From: an uncultured Clostridium sp.
Lineage (GTDB): Bacteria; Bacillota; Clostridia; TANB77; CAG-508
DNA length: 53,132 bases
Assembly: GCA_947648765.1 (NCBI GenBank)
Contig: CANSOY010000004.1
Span: forward strand, 1-53,132
Direction: 5' to 3'
Shown: piece after piece, positions 7,274 to 16,244 of the stretch
Layout: each line of letters opens with the position of its first letter
Numbering within the stretch: the stretch's first letter is position 1
Position numbers and translations under genes: made by a program
Notes under the pieces: generated by a model
Told to the model about the DNA's origin: nothing
The model's database searches: none
Seen by the model: only the letters and a program-made list of their open reading frames with translations

Positions 7274-8518
7274 TTATCCTCCGACTACTATTTTTTCAAT
7301 CCATTCTAAGGCTTCTTTCATTTGTGTATATCTTGCTTTTTCTCCTTCATCTGTTGGTGTTTCTTTGTAACTTTCCACTTTGTTTCGTAAATCTACATAT
7401 TCAAAACGTGGGCTTGCACTTTTTCCATAATCCATTGCATAAATTGGAACATAGTCAATCTGTTGAAGGTAAACAGAACCGTCCACATCCGACCTACGAA
7501 GTTCTACTTTGAGCACCAATTCTACTTTCGTATGTGGGTCTGTAGTGTTGAGCATATAGTTACCAAGTGAATAGGCAACAAATACATTTTTTCCTTCTCG
7601 GTTTTTCTTGACTTCCATTTGTTGCACATAGTTGGAGTGATTTCCAATAATCATATCGGCACCTGCTGCTACTAATTCGTCTGCTAAATTGGTTTCCTTG
7701 GTGCTTGCATAGGATTGGTTTAAGCCAGACCAGTGCATGAAAACAATAACATAATCTGCATTTTTCTTGGCTTCTGCAATATCTGCTTGTGCTCGCTCAT
7801 AGCGGTAATATGGCACATTTTCAATCCCTGTGCCTACCCCATTTTGCAAGTAACTTAGCACCGCGATTTTGAATCTGCCTGATTGATAAATACGTGCTGT
7901 ACTTTCTTCTAAGGTATCTCCAACAACGGTTAATCCTTTGTTTTTCCAATAATTCTTGGTTTCAGCAAGACCAACTGCTCCATAATCATAGGCATGGTCG
8001 GTTGCAATATTCACAATATCTAAGCCCATATCTGCCCAATCGTCTGCAAATTCGGTTGGGCTGTTATTCTTTGCACCAGAAGTATAGTCTTGCTTGGTAA
8101 AGTTGGTTTCTATGGTTCCCATCGCAATGTCTGCATCTTTTACTAAATCTGCAATGTTCGCAAACATTCGCTTAAATTCGTATTGATGGGTTGTGCTACT
8201 GTATGAGTCGCTAATTTGCTCTGTGGTACAATAAATATCTCCTAAAATGGTTAGGCGAAGACGGTTTGCTTCATCGATTTGTTCTCCTGCTTCTCCTCCA
8301 TTTCCATCTTTTGCTTGATAAATTTGTTGGAATTTATGGTTCAGTTCTTCCGTTTGTTTTACTAATTTATTCATTTCACTTGTACTACGCAAGGACGTGT
8401 AGGCAAGGACTGCAATAACCGCAATTAAAACACCCAAAAGGGCAAAAAAAGTTTTTTGATTGATATAATCAAAAAGTCTAATTCGGTATCTTCTTCGATT
8501 TCTTCGATCTCTAGTCAT
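7274..8518 (-). CDS. CapA/PgsA-type poly-gamma-glutamate biosynthesis family protein
   Basis: 414 aa from the ATG at 8518, which has GGTGAT four bases upstream; an ATG at 8530 lacks a site. An Arg-rich cytosolic tail is followed by one membrane anchor (KTFFALLGVLIAVIAVLAY), then an extracytoplasmic metallophosphatase-like CapA domain. Motifs: LTILGDIYCTT, IGTIETNF-like MGTIETNF, NIATDHAYDYG, VIVFMHWS, IIGNHSNYVQQMEV and YSLGNYML. The family takes part in capsule or polyglutamate synthesis or export. No other capsule genes are nearby, so the substrate is open. It forms an operon with rimO. Confidence 0.85.
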   Translation of the reverse strand: MTRDRRNRRRYRIRLFDYINQKTFFALLGVLIAVIAVLAYTSLRSTSEMNKLVKQTEELNHKFQQIYQAKDGNGGEAGEQIDEANRLRLTILGDIYCTTEQISDSYSSTTHQYEFKRMFANIADLVKDADIAMGTIETNFTKQDYTSGAKNNSPTEFADDWADMGLDIVNIATDHAYDYGAVGLAETKNYWKNKGLTVVGDTLEESTARIYQSGRFKIAVLSYLQNGVGTGIENVPYYRYERAQADIAEAKKNADYVIVFMHWSGLNQSYASTKETNLADELVAAGADMIIGNHSNYVQQMEVKKNREGKNVFVAYSLGNYMLNTTDPHTKVELVLKVELRRSDVDGSVYLQQIDYVPIYAMDYGKSASPRFEYVDLRNKVESYKETPTDEGEKARYTQMKEALEWIEKIVVGG

Positions 8519-8666
8519 TTTTATCACCATTTTAACTTTATCACAAAAACGAGTTTCTGTAAATAAACAATGGATGATTTCACATCAGAAATTTCAAAAA
8601 AATTACATTTTCGTAAATCTTACATAGAAATTTGGCTTCGGTAGAAAAATAAAAAGAAAAATGGTC

Positions 8667-8695
8667 TTGAATTTTACTTTATCTTCGGATAAAAT
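8667..8695 (+). promoter_or_regulatory. Promoter of acyl-CoA synthetase gene
   Basis: TTGAAT (8667-8672), 17-bp spacer, TAAAAT (8690-8695). Confidence 0.6.
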
Positions 8696-8772
8696 AGATG
8701 ATGTAGTATCAAATACTAGATAATACGAATATGTTATCTTGTATGTTCTTTACAGGAAAGAAGGTGCTTTTA

Positions 8773-10524
8773 TTGTTTTCTAAACAGAAACTTTATGAAG
8801 GAGAAAACTTGCGAGATTTCCGTGAATTAGTAGAACGCTATCACACTCGTTATGCACAAAAAACAGCATTTCGTTTCAAACTTTCTCCCAAAGATACACA
8901 AATTCAGTCCATTTCGTATGAGGATTTTTACCAAGATATTCGTGTACTTGGTACCGCTCTTCTATCGCTTGGACTTTCTAAAAAGAGAATTGCCATCATT
9001 AGCCCAAACCGCTATGAGTGGTGCAGTAGTTATCTTGCGATTACCACTTCTGGTATTGTGGTTGTTCCTTTTGATAAAGCCTTACCCGAAAATGAATTAT
9101 TACAGTTATTAGAACGTAGCAAAGTAGATGGTATTTTCTTTGACCATAAATATTTATCCATGTTTACAAGCCTGGATTTGCCAAAGGATTTACCTTTGCA
9201 ACATTTAATTTGCATGGACGATTTATCTGAAGAGGAAAAACAGAGTTTATCTCGCTTTACCGTTTCTACTTATGCGGAGTTAATCCAAAAGGGAAAAGAA
9301 GAACAAGTCCAAGGAAATACCCAATATGACGAGGTTACCATTGGTCCAGATGAAATGGCAATTATGCTATTTACTTCTGGTACCACCTCAATTTCCAAGG
9401 CAGTTATGCTATCCCAAGCCAATATCTGTGCAGATATTTATGCCTTAAGCCAAATGGCAAAAGTAACCAAGGAAGATACGTTTCTATCGTTCCTTCCACT
9501 CCATCATACGTTCGAGTCCTCTTGTACCTTTTTATATGGCACTTCTTGTGGAATTACCATCGCTTTTTGTGATGGAATTCGTTATGCTGCACAAAATTTG
9601 AAGGAATACCAAGTAACAGGATTTGTGTGCGTTCCTTTGATGTTAGAAGCGATTTACAAGAAAATTACGAAAAAGATTGAAGAACAAGGCAAAACTGGAC
9701 TCATTCGTTTTGCAAGAGGACTTTCTCGTTTTCTTCTTTTCTTCCATATTGACGTCCGTCGTAAATTGTTTCGACCAATCTTAGACCAACTTGGTGGAAA
9801 ATTACGTATTCTCATTGCTGGTGGGGCACCTATGAACCCAGAAGTCATTGACGGCTATTTAAGTTTTGGTATCAACCTATTACAAGGCTATGGCTTAACG
9901 GAAACCTCCCCTGTTTTAGCAGGTGAAAACGACAAATACAAACGATTAGGTTCCGTTGGTTTTCCGCTTCCTGGCATTGAAATTGCAGTGGATAACCCAG
10001 ATGCAGATGGCGTTGGCGAATTGAAAGCCAAAGGTCCGACTGTTATGCTTGGCTATTATGAAAACGAAGAAGCCACTCAAAATGCGCTTCGTGATGGCTG
10101 GTTCTATACAGGCGATTTAGGATATATTGACAAAGACGGTTATGTCTTTATTACGGGTCGCAAAAAAGATGTTATTGTTTTGAAAAATGGAAAAAATATT
10201 TATCCAGAGGAGCTTGAAATCTTAATCAATCAACTACCATTTGTGGAAGAGAGTTTTGTCTTTGGTCAAAAGCAAGAGGATGATTACAAACTTTATGCCG
10301 AAATTGTTTATTCCGAAGAAAACTTGCAAAAAGAAAAACCAAACTTAAAGCCAGAAGAATATGAGGCTTTTACCTGGTCGGAAGTCAAAGAAAAAGTAAA
10401 TCATACCATTCCAAGTTATAAAGCAATTCGTAAGATTTTTATCACACAAGAGCCTTTGATAAAAACAACCACACAAAAAATTAAGCGTCATGAGGAACTT
10501 GCCAAAGTGCAAGAGTGGTTCTAA
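8773..10524 (+). CDS. AMP-dependent synthetase/ligase (long-chain acyl-CoA synthetase type)
   Basis: 583 aa from the TTG at 8773, which has GAAGGTG seven bases upstream; the in-frame ATG at 8731 has no ribosome binding site. ANL-superfamily enzyme that activates a carboxylic acid to an acyl-adenylate and then the CoA thioester. Motifs: LFTSGTTSISKAVMLS (A3), GYGLTETSPV (A5), WFYTGDLGYIDKDGYVFITG (A7) and RKKDVIVLKNGKNIYPEELE (A8). The C-terminal lysine region is KTTTQKIKRHE. Monocistronic, with a promoter at 8667 and a terminator at 10609. The exact substrate is unknown; fatty acid is the usual guess. Confidence 0.9.
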   Translation: MFSKQKLYEGENLRDFRELVERYHTRYAQKTAFRFKLSPKDTQIQSISYEDFYQDIRVLGTALLSLGLSKKRIAIISPNRYEWCSSYLAITTSGIVVVPFDKALPENELLQLLERSKVDGIFFDHKYLSMFTSLDLPKDLPLQHLICMDDLSEEEKQSLSRFTVSTYAELIQKGKEEQVQGNTQYDEVTIGPDEMAIMLFTSGTTSISKAVMLSQANICADIYALSQMAKVTKEDTFLSFLPLHHTFESSCTFLYGTSCGITIAFCDGIRYAAQNLKEYQVTGFVCVPLMLEAIYKKITKKIEEQGKTGLIRFARGLSRFLLFFHIDVRRKLFRPILDQLGGKLRILIAGGAPMNPEVIDGYLSFGINLLQGYGLTETSPVLAGENDKYKRLGSVGFPLPGIEIAVDNPDADGVGELKAKGPTVMLGYYENEEATQNALRDGWFYTGDLGYIDKDGYVFITGRKKDVIVLKNGKNIYPEELEILINQLPFVEESFVFGQKQEDDYKLYAEIVYSEENLQKEKPNLKPEEYEAFTWSEVKEKVNHTIPSYKAIRKIFITQEPLIKTTTQKIKRHEELAKVQEWF

Positions 10525-10608
10525 CACGATACGATATTTGCAATTCCATGTACTATGTACTAAACTATTTTTGTCAATTTTATTTTACTTATAGCTAAAA
10601 GATTTTTT

Positions 10609-10636
10609 ACCCCCACGTTTTACGTGGGGGTTTCTT
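10609..10636 (+). terminator. Terminator of acyl-CoA synthetase gene
   Basis: Stem ACCCCCACG/CGTGGGGGT with a five-base loop, then TTCTT. Confidence 0.8.
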
Positions 10637-10654
10637 GTGAAAGGAGAAATTAGG

Positions 10655-10753
10655 ATGGAACAATTTTTAGTTATATACTATGATAGTTGTAAAAAGTCGA
10701 GAATAATTTATGAATTTTGTAACGAATTTGAATTTTATACGTCATATATGTAG
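10655..10753 (+). CDS. Short ORF (32 aa) ahead of the ECF sigma gene
   Basis: MEQFLVIYYDSCKKSRIIYE and 12 more residues. It has an AAGGAG site eight bases upstream. Its stop codon is inside the ribosome binding site of the sigma gene (TAGAAGGAGG), as in translational coupling. It resembles no family I know and could be a leader peptide or the remnant of a larger gene. Confidence 0.35.
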   Translation: MEQFLVIYYDSCKKSRIIYEFCNEFEFYTSYM

Positions 10754-10769
10754 AAGGAGGATAAAAGTT

Positions 10770-11178
10770 ATGCAGGATATTGAAAAAATATATGAAGAAT
10801 ATTTTGAAATAGTAAACAAATATCTATTCTGTTTAACTCACAATAGTGATATTTCCGAGGAGCTTACTCAAGAAACCTTTTATAAAGCTGTACGAAAAAT
10901 AGATACATATAAAGGAGAGTGTAAGATATCTGTTTGGTTATGCCAAATTGCAAAAAATCTATGGTACGATGAGTGTAGAAAAAATAAAAAGATGATCCAC
11001 ACAGAAGAAGACTATCTGCACAATCTGCAGCCTTTAGATACAATCGAGGAACAAATTATTTCAAATGACGAAAAAGTTTCATTGTATAAAAAAATGCAAG
11101 TATTAGATGAAAAAAACAGAGAACTGGGCTAGAATAACATTTTATCGTGGAAAGAATCGATTAAAGGAGGTTGATTAG
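10770..11178 (+). pseudogene. ECF RNA polymerase sigma factor lacking region 4 (internal deletion)
   Basis: The ATG at 10770 follows AGAAGGAGG. Region 2 is intact (EEYFEIVNKYLFCLTHN, SEELTQETFYKAVRKI, CQIAKNLWYDECRKNKK). After VLDEKNRE the frame ends at a TAG (11130-11132). The last residues of a normal ECF sigma, NWARITFYRGKNRLKEVD, follow immediately in the +1 frame and stop at 11178, next to the anti-sigma start. The helix-turn-helix of region 4 (about 25 residues) is missing. This is a real deletion with a frame change, not a CGG site. The product would be unable to bind -35 DNA. Confidence 0.8.
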
Positions 11179-11179
11179 T

Positions 11180-11995
11180 ATGAAAGAAAGGAAAAATTGT
11201 AAAATTGTTCAAGATTTATTACCAAATTATATTGAAAGACTCACAAATGATGTAACAAACCAATATATAGAAGAACATATAAGTACATGTGCAGAATGTA
11301 AAGAAGTATTCGATAATATGCAAAAAGAGTTCAGGCTTAATGATTCTAAAAGAGATAATCGAGAAGTTAAATACATTAAAAAATTTAATAAAAAACTTAA
11401 GCTATTAAGAAATATATTATTGATTATCGTATTGCTATTTGTCATAATCATAGGCAGAAAAACACTTATAATTGTCAGTTTATCCCATAAGGTTACTAAT
11501 ACCATAAATGAAAGTAATACCTATACTAAAATAAACCAATACTCTGAAGGTCAGATGGTAATTTTTGAATCATATAACAAGGACGGAATTATTCTAGGAA
11601 CAAAGATTAATATATATGCAGATGGAAGACCATCTCAGAAAACAATACTCTATAAGTCAAAAACAGAGTTGCTGACTTTAATAGATGATGGTACAACAAA
11701 GAGCCTAAAGAATATAGGTGATATAACAATAAATCCAATCTTCTTTAGTGGTGAAACTTTATTTGAGAATTTATGGATTGCAATTACTACCAATATAGAT
11801 AAAGTTGAGCTTAATGGAAAGAAATGTTATCTGATTAGAGATGGCAACACAGAAAAGTTTATCGATATCAATACTGGCTTTGCAATAAAAATGATAGATA
11901 ATGAAAATAATACAACTACAGATTATAGGTATGAATTTGGTACTGTTAAGGATATAAACGTTGTTAGACCTGATACAACTGGGTATTCAAAGTAA
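11180..11995 (+). CDS. Anti-sigma factor, zinc-finger (zf-HC2) with extracytoplasmic sensor domain
   Basis: 271 aa from the ATG at 11180 (AAAGGAGG nine bases upstream). The N-terminal zinc-binding anti-sigma domain has HxxxCxxC in EEHISTCAECKEVFDNM. One membrane helix (about residues 76-98, LLRNILLIIVLLFVIIIG) precedes an extracytoplasmic beta-rich domain. That domain ends with ELNGKKCYLIRDG, FIDINTGFAIKM and YRYEFGTVKDINVVRPD. It would hold its cognate ECF sigma factor inactive until an envelope signal arrives. The partner next door is broken, so this copy may be an orphan. The sensor domain resembles the protein at 29790-30404. Confidence 0.8.
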   Translation: MKERKNCKIVQDLLPNYIERLTNDVTNQYIEEHISTCAECKEVFDNMQKEFRLNDSKRDNREVKYIKKFNKKLKLLRNILLIIVLLFVIIIGRKTLIIVSLSHKVTNTINESNTYTKINQYSEGQMVIFESYNKDGIILGTKINIYADGRPSQKTILYKSKTELLTLIDDGTTKSLKNIGDITINPIFFSGETLFENLWIAITTNIDKVELNGKKCYLIRDGNTEKFIDINTGFAIKMIDNENNTTTDYRYEFGTVKDINVVRPDTTGYSK

Positions 11996-12008
11996 TAAAA
12001 ATCATAAA

Positions 12009-12043
12009 AAGAGCAGGTAGAAATTTAGAAACCTCCTGCTCTT
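12009..12043 (+). terminator. Hairpin after the anti-sigma gene
   Basis: Stem AAGAGCAGG/CCTGCTCTT with a 17-base loop. No long T-run, so it is a weaker terminator call. Confidence 0.5.
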
Positions 12044-12085
12044 GTATCATAGAATTTTTGGCATTAGAAATTTAGGAAGTATTAG

Positions 12086-12295
12086 GCTGTTCATCCGCAC
12101 GATGGTGTGAAAGTTACCATTCAGGCTCAGAACGCCAACGGTAGATGGACGAATGTTACAAGCGCGACACCTCCAGTTGGTCAGACATGGCAATACCATA
12201 TCCGTCAGGCATCTGGCCGCAACTATCGGATGAAACTTGAGGCAACCGCCTCCAGTGTTTCGTGTGTGATTACTGAATTTCCGCCGGTCAACTGA
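12086..12295 (+). pseudogene. Fragment of a secreted protein, GC-rich
   Basis: About 69 codons, open from a TAG at 12083 to a TGA at 12293-12295. They read as a beta-rich, Thr/Ser-rich C-terminal domain (VKVTIQAQNANGRWTNVTSA, PPVGQTWQYHIRQASG). Base composition is richer in G+C than the flanks and there is no ribosome binding site. It looks like the tail of a larger gene left after a rearrangement. It contains an in-frame CGG (12227-12229) read without a shift, consistent with foreign origin. Nothing else is seen between 12044 and the terminator at 12395. Confidence 0.4.
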
Positions 12296-12394
12296 GACCG
12301 TCAATGCCTAAATAACAGTTAAGTAAACAATCTGCACATTCCAGTTACAAGAGATGAATTCTACTGAGTTCGTCCCAAATCTTAACAGTTTGAA

Positions 12395-12431
12395 CGACTA
12401 ACAAATTTTACTTTGTTAGTCGCCTTTTTTT
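12395..12431 (+). terminator. Bidirectional terminator
   Basis: Stem CGACTAACAAA/TTTGTTAGTCG, then CC and seven T. It serves the end of the minus-strand Tim44-like gene and closes the region on the plus strand. Confidence 0.75.
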
Positions 12432-13344
12432 ATTTTCTTTGCAAACTTGCAAGTGCCCAGTCGTGGGTATCAGTTGTGATAACACTTCCACAATATTCGC
12501 ATTTGCCGGATGATGTAATCTTGGTTGGTGCTCCACAGTTTGGACAATTTGTCGTGTCAATCTCTCCCGTTGCTTTTGTGGTTGTTACGCCAGTGGTACG
12601 GGTAAAGGTTAATAAATACGTATTGGTTCTTTCAGTCGTCTTATCCCCTCGTAACACCCTTCCCGTATTAGCATCCATAATGTAGTCTATCATACGCGAG
12701 TTTAGTTCTACGGTTAAGACATCTTGCCCACCCTCTTGTCGGAAACTATATAGGTAAGCATAATTCACGCAGATACGGTCCATGACATTGATGGTATGGT
12801 TGTTGATATAGCCTTGTAATTGCGCCTTGTGTTGTTCAAATAATTCTTTGGTTTCAAAGGTTCGGATGGTTTCCCAATCACAAGCAGTCCATGCTTCTTG
12901 TAATTTGACAAAAAGCGTTTTTGACCAAGCAATAAAGTTTTCTTTGTTGAAATCTGGGTCAATTGCTTTTACTTTCGCAAGTACACTTGTTTCATACATA
13001 CCTGGATTATCTCTTCGTTCATAAGGATTTACTCTTGGTGGATTTCTTCGGCTATTTTTCCCTACGATAGAAGCAATTACAATCGCAGCAACTATGATAA
13101 ACCATAGAAAAGAACCAAAACCGTCAATAAAACCTCCACCATAGTATCCATAATCATAATCGTCGTCATCCCAATCCCAACTGCTTGAACTTCCCCAATC
13201 ACTATCCCAACTACCACCGCCCCAGTCGCTTCCGCTATCATAGGACTCGAACGAGCCTACATCAGCAAAAACAGGGCGAGCCAGTAGCAGAATAGTAAGG
13301 AATATTAGGCAAATTATCTTTTTTCCATTTATTTTTTTCTTCAT
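12430..13344 (-). CDS. Tim44-like domain membrane protein with C-terminal zinc ribbon
   Basis: 304 aa. A signal-type segment (IICLIFLTILLLARPVFA) is followed by a Gly/Asp/Ser/Tyr-rich low-complexity stretch, a membrane helix (FLWFIIVAAIVIASIVG) and a Tim44-like (NTF2-fold) domain at about residues 115-245 (FNKENFIAWSKTLFVKLQEAW). The C-terminus is a CPNCGAPTKITSSGKCEYCG zinc ribbon. Such proteins are common, conserved and uncharacterised in Clostridia. Monocistronic, with a terminator at 12395. Confidence 0.75.
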   Translation of the reverse strand: MKKKINGKKIICLIFLTILLLARPVFADVGSFESYDSGSDWGGGSWDSDWGSSSSWDWDDDDYDYGYYGGGFIDGFGSFLWFIIVAAIVIASIVGKNSRRNPPRVNPYERRDNPGMYETSVLAKVKAIDPDFNKENFIAWSKTLFVKLQEAWTACDWETIRTFETKELFEQHKAQLQGYINNHTINVMDRICVNYAYLYSFRQEGGQDVLTVELNSRMIDYIMDANTGRVLRGDKTTERTNTYLLTFTRTTGVTTTKATGEIDTTNCPNCGAPTKITSSGKCEYCGSVITTDTHDWALASLQRK

Positions 13345-13445
13345 TTTTCTTTCCCCTTCTACTCAAAATTATATCTTTTTTCGTAGAGTTGTGTCAATAA
13401 AAACCGAAAAAGAAAAGACTGGTAATCTTTTCTTTCTATTTGTTT

Positions 13446-14150
13446 TTAATTCATGACTTGCAAAGCCGCGCCTTGGTCCGTTCCCTCTAGGTTATAATAG
13501 GTGGACGGGATTTCTCCTACAATAACCGCTTCTGCCAGTAGCACCTGGCTATTTACGGTTTCAGTTGTACTGTGAAAAGGAGTATATACTGTCGTTGTAG
13601 AAATCACATTGATATAGATACGGTGCAGGGTTTGGTTAATCCCTTGTGTCGTGAATTCACTTTTTAATTCAGTTTGAACATGTCCTGCTGTTTGCACTTG
13701 GTAATTTACCTTCGGCCCTTTTCCGGCAAGCAATTTACTTCCCGTAAAACTCCCCAAACGAATGGCAAAACTCTCTTCATCGTATTGGTCTAGTCCTTCT
13801 TGCACTCCATTTTCAACTTGTGCCATAATTTGATTGACAAGTCCTACATCAATTTGGATCATTTTAATATTACTTTTTTCGTCTTTTTCCACTCTCGCAA
13901 TATCTGCATAATGGTATTGGTCTGCCATTTTTTGTACTTCTATACTCGCAAATTCGGAGGAAATAGAAATCGCAATATCTTTACATTTTTCTTCAATGAT
14001 TGGCTGAATGGAATAATAGGAAATGGAGAAGGTTAAAATGGCAATGAGTAAGATTAGCATACCAGTTATTATTCTTTTTTTCTTCTTGGCATGAAATCTG
14101 CTCTTCCTTCTCCCTGCATAAATTCTCTCAACTTTATTAGGGTCAGTCAT
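13446..14150 (-). CDS. yunB: Sporulation protein YunB
   Basis: 234 aa, the family size. A basic N-terminus, one membrane helix (IITGMLILLIAILTFSISYY) and then the YunB domain with ISISSEFASIEVQKMA, GSFTGSKLLAGKGPKVNYQV and FTTQGINQTLHRIYINV. YunB is made in the mother cell under sigma E in Bacillus and is needed for full sporulation efficiency, by an unknown mechanism. It starts three bases after the SipL-like gene, so it is co-transcribed. Conserved family match, high confidence. Confidence 0.9.
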   Translation of the reverse strand: MTDPNKVERIYAGRRKSRFHAKKKKRIITGMLILLIAILTFSISYYSIQPIIEEKCKDIAISISSEFASIEVQKMADQYHYADIARVEKDEKSNIKMIQIDVGLVNQIMAQVENGVQEGLDQYDEESFAIRLGSFTGSKLLAGKGPKVNYQVQTAGHVQTELKSEFTTQGINQTLHRIYINVISTTTVYTPFHSTTETVNSQVLLAEAVIVGEIPSTYYNLEGTDQGAALQVMN

Positions 14151-14153
14151 ATG

Positions 14154-15695
14154 TTATCCAGCACATTTACTAGCATAACTTGGGATGTATAACTTTTGCC
14201 CAATTTTCAAATTCTTTTCCTGTTCAATTTGATTAACTCGCTTGATTTCCTCCACCGTTGAGCAAAATCTTTTGGCAATTTCCCACAAAGTATCTTTTGG
14301 CTTAACAAAATAGATTACCATTCCATGCTTTTCTAATTCTTCCTCGGTTTCTTCTATTGTCTCAAGCAAGTTGAGTTCGGTTACATTGGAAATATCTACT
14401 GAAAATTCGAGTTCGATTTTAATGGCAATTTGGTCATCGGTTTCAATGACAAATTGGTCGTTTAATACCATAATGTTACTCTTTATCCTAGAGCCTGCTT
14501 CAATTCTTGCATTTTCAATGGTGTAATCAAACGGTAGTACAATTTTTTTGCTTTCTACACTGCTTGAATTTTCTCCTCGGTAGATAAACTCAACCTCTAC
14601 TTCTCCAATAGTTTCCATCCTACCATTCATTTTCTCTACTTCATTTAACCTAGTGGTTACTTTGGCGTCATAAATATTTTGTCCTACCAATTCCTCAATT
14701 CGTTGTTTTTCTTGCAAAGTAAACTTTTCTTTGACTGGCTCGGTTCTTTCTAGCACACGAATTTGTTTGCTTTGATAAGCAAGTTTCTTTTCTGTGCTGT
14801 ATAGGTCTTGGATTAGCTCTACTTGGGCATTATGGTAGATTTTTAGTTCCGCTTCTAGCTCACATTCTACATAAATGGAATGTTCCTCAACTGGGTTTGG
14901 CTTTAAGATGACATTTCGAGTTTCATAGCGTACATCGCAAAAATCTTCTTCCTTGACGTCTTGAATATCTACAAACCCCATAACCGGAATACGATTTTCG
15001 ATGGTTTTCATGCGTTTATCTTCTGTTAAATAGAGGATTTTGACCATTAAATCTGCCTTTAGCAATACTTTATGATAACTTACTTTATAGTCGTGGTTGA
15101 TTAACTTCATTTCTGCTTTCAAAATTTCGGCTAAATCATCTGCATTGTCTATCATGAAAGTATCTTTGGCAAAAATCTTCGTGTTCCCTTCTCCGACCAA
15201 AGAACTAATCTTGGTTGGAATTGCCATTTTTTGAATATTGGCGACTTCCTCTAAACTTTCGATTACTTCTACATTTTCATTTTGGTAAATGGTGCTACTT
15301 GCTTCTAAAATGGCTTTTACACGCACTTTTCTTCCATTTAGAATTTTACACTCAATGCTCTTTACTTTGACCTCTACTTCGCAGGAAGCATTTGGTTCAA
15401 TCTCTTCAAATTCCATGCTTTCGGTAAAGTCTAAATTGGTTTGTAGCCCACGTACTTTTCCCTCTTCTTCGTCTGCTAAATACATAATATATGTTTGTAA
15501 AGTTCCATCAAACCTTAACTTGTTTTGGTTCATTTCTTTTTTATACAAGCATACCATCCCACTTGTTGTAATGGTATTTAAGATGTCCGGTTTGATGTCT
15601 GGAATAATGACATCTGCCTCAATTACAAAGTTTTCACTTTTTTGGTCTGTCATTCGGTTCATATTTAGATTTGTCTTTTTTGTAACGATTTCCAT
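14154..15695 (-). CDS. sipL: SPOCS (DUF3794) plus LysM spore envelope protein, SipL-like
   Basis: 513 aa. Three SPOCS/DUF3794 repeats (about residues 25-145, 170-290 and 320-440; for example FVIEADVIIPDIKPDI) and a C-terminal LysM domain (YFVKPKDTLWEIAKRFCSTV, ending LKIGQKLYIPSYASKCAG). In Clostridioides difficile SipL binds SpoIVA through its LysM domain and ties the coat to the forespore. Length, domain order and the position beside veg and yabG match that locus. It forms an operon with yunB. The start at 15695 follows GGAGGTTACGAA. Confidence 0.8.
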   Translation of the reverse strand: MEIVTKKTNLNMNRMTDQKSENFVIEADVIIPDIKPDILNTITTSGMVCLYKKEMNQNKLRFDGTLQTYIMYLADEEEGKVRGLQTNLDFTESMEFEEIEPNASCEVEVKVKSIECKILNGRKVRVKAILEASSTIYQNENVEVIESLEEVANIQKMAIPTKISSLVGEGNTKIFAKDTFMIDNADDLAEILKAEMKLINHDYKVSYHKVLLKADLMVKILYLTEDKRMKTIENRIPVMGFVDIQDVKEEDFCDVRYETRNVILKPNPVEEHSIYVECELEAELKIYHNAQVELIQDLYSTEKKLAYQSKQIRVLERTEPVKEKFTLQEKQRIEELVGQNIYDAKVTTRLNEVEKMNGRMETIGEVEVEFIYRGENSSSVESKKIVLPFDYTIENARIEAGSRIKSNIMVLNDQFVIETDDQIAIKIELEFSVDISNVTELNLLETIEETEEELEKHGMVIYFVKPKDTLWEIAKRFCSTVEEIKRVNQIEQEKNLKIGQKLYIPSYASKCAG

Positions 15696-15742
15696 TTCGT
15701 AACCTCCCTATTTTCTTTTAGTTCCATTGTATGGGAGGAGTC

Positions 15743-15772
15743 AAAAAAAAATTCCTATTTCTAGGAATTTTT
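15743..15772 (-). terminator. Terminator of veg
   Basis: Stem AAAAATTCCTA/TAGGAATTTTT with an oligo-T on the minus side, between the veg stop and the SipL-like start. Confidence 0.65.
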
Positions 15773-15789
15773 GTATTCTCTTTTATTTT

Positions 15790-16080
15790 CTAAACCACTC
15801 TTGTCTTTTTTATATCTGGCATTGGTGGTACCAAGGAATAGTATCCTTCTCCATCAAACACAGATACATCAATGGTTCTGGTCAACACATCCGCATAATT
15901 GAAAGACTCTGTTTTATTGGCTGAGTCGTCTGCGTATTTTACGCGGAAAAAACAAGGGTATGCTTTTTCGATTGTAGCCTCTTTCTCAAAGACTTTGCTT
16001 CTTCCTCTGGAACCTTTGATGATTACTTTTTGTCCTACCTTTTCCTCAATTCCAGATTTTAGATTTGCAATGTTAATCAT
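15790..16080 (-). CDS. veg: Veg family protein
   Basis: 96 aa from the ATG at 16080 (AGGTGAT three bases upstream). It matches Veg: the small SH3-like core with GQKVIIKGSRGRSKVFEKEA, YPCFFRVKYAD and SFNYADVLTRTIDV. In Bacillus subtilis Veg is a very abundant small protein that influences biofilm genes and spore outgrowth. The promoter is a perfect consensus here too, and yabG-veg adjacency is conserved. A longer frame to 16140 overlaps the promoter and is not used. Confidence 0.9.
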   Translation of the reverse strand: MINIANLKSGIEEKVGQKVIIKGSRGRSKVFEKEATIEKAYPCFFRVKYADDSANKTESFNYADVLTRTIDVSVFDGEGYYSLVPPMPDIKKTRVV

Positions 16081-16111
16081 ATTATCACCTACACTCTTAT
16101 TTGATACTGGC

Positions 16112-16140
16112 ATTATATCATCGGGACTGCCTAATGTCAA
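16112..16140 (-). promoter_or_regulatory. Consensus sigma-A promoter of veg
   Basis: Minus strand TTGACA (16135-16140), 17-bp spacer, TATAAT (16112-16117). Confidence 0.9.
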
Positions 16141-16198
16141 AAAAGCAATTCTATTGTCGATTGTTCAAATTCACTTGTTTTACCTGTTTGCCGTTTTC

Positions 16199-16236
16199 AT
16201 TACTATTTTGTTACATTTTTGTAACAAAATAGTAAT
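16199..16236. repeat. Perfect 16-bp inverted repeat between yabG and veg
   Basis: ATTACTATTTTGTTAC and its exact complement, separated by ATTTTT. There is no T-run on either side. It lies nine bases after the yabG stop and about 60 bases upstream of the veg -35. It could end yabG transcription or be a protein-binding site upstream of veg. Confidence 0.6.
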
Positions 16237-16244
16237 ATTGTAAA

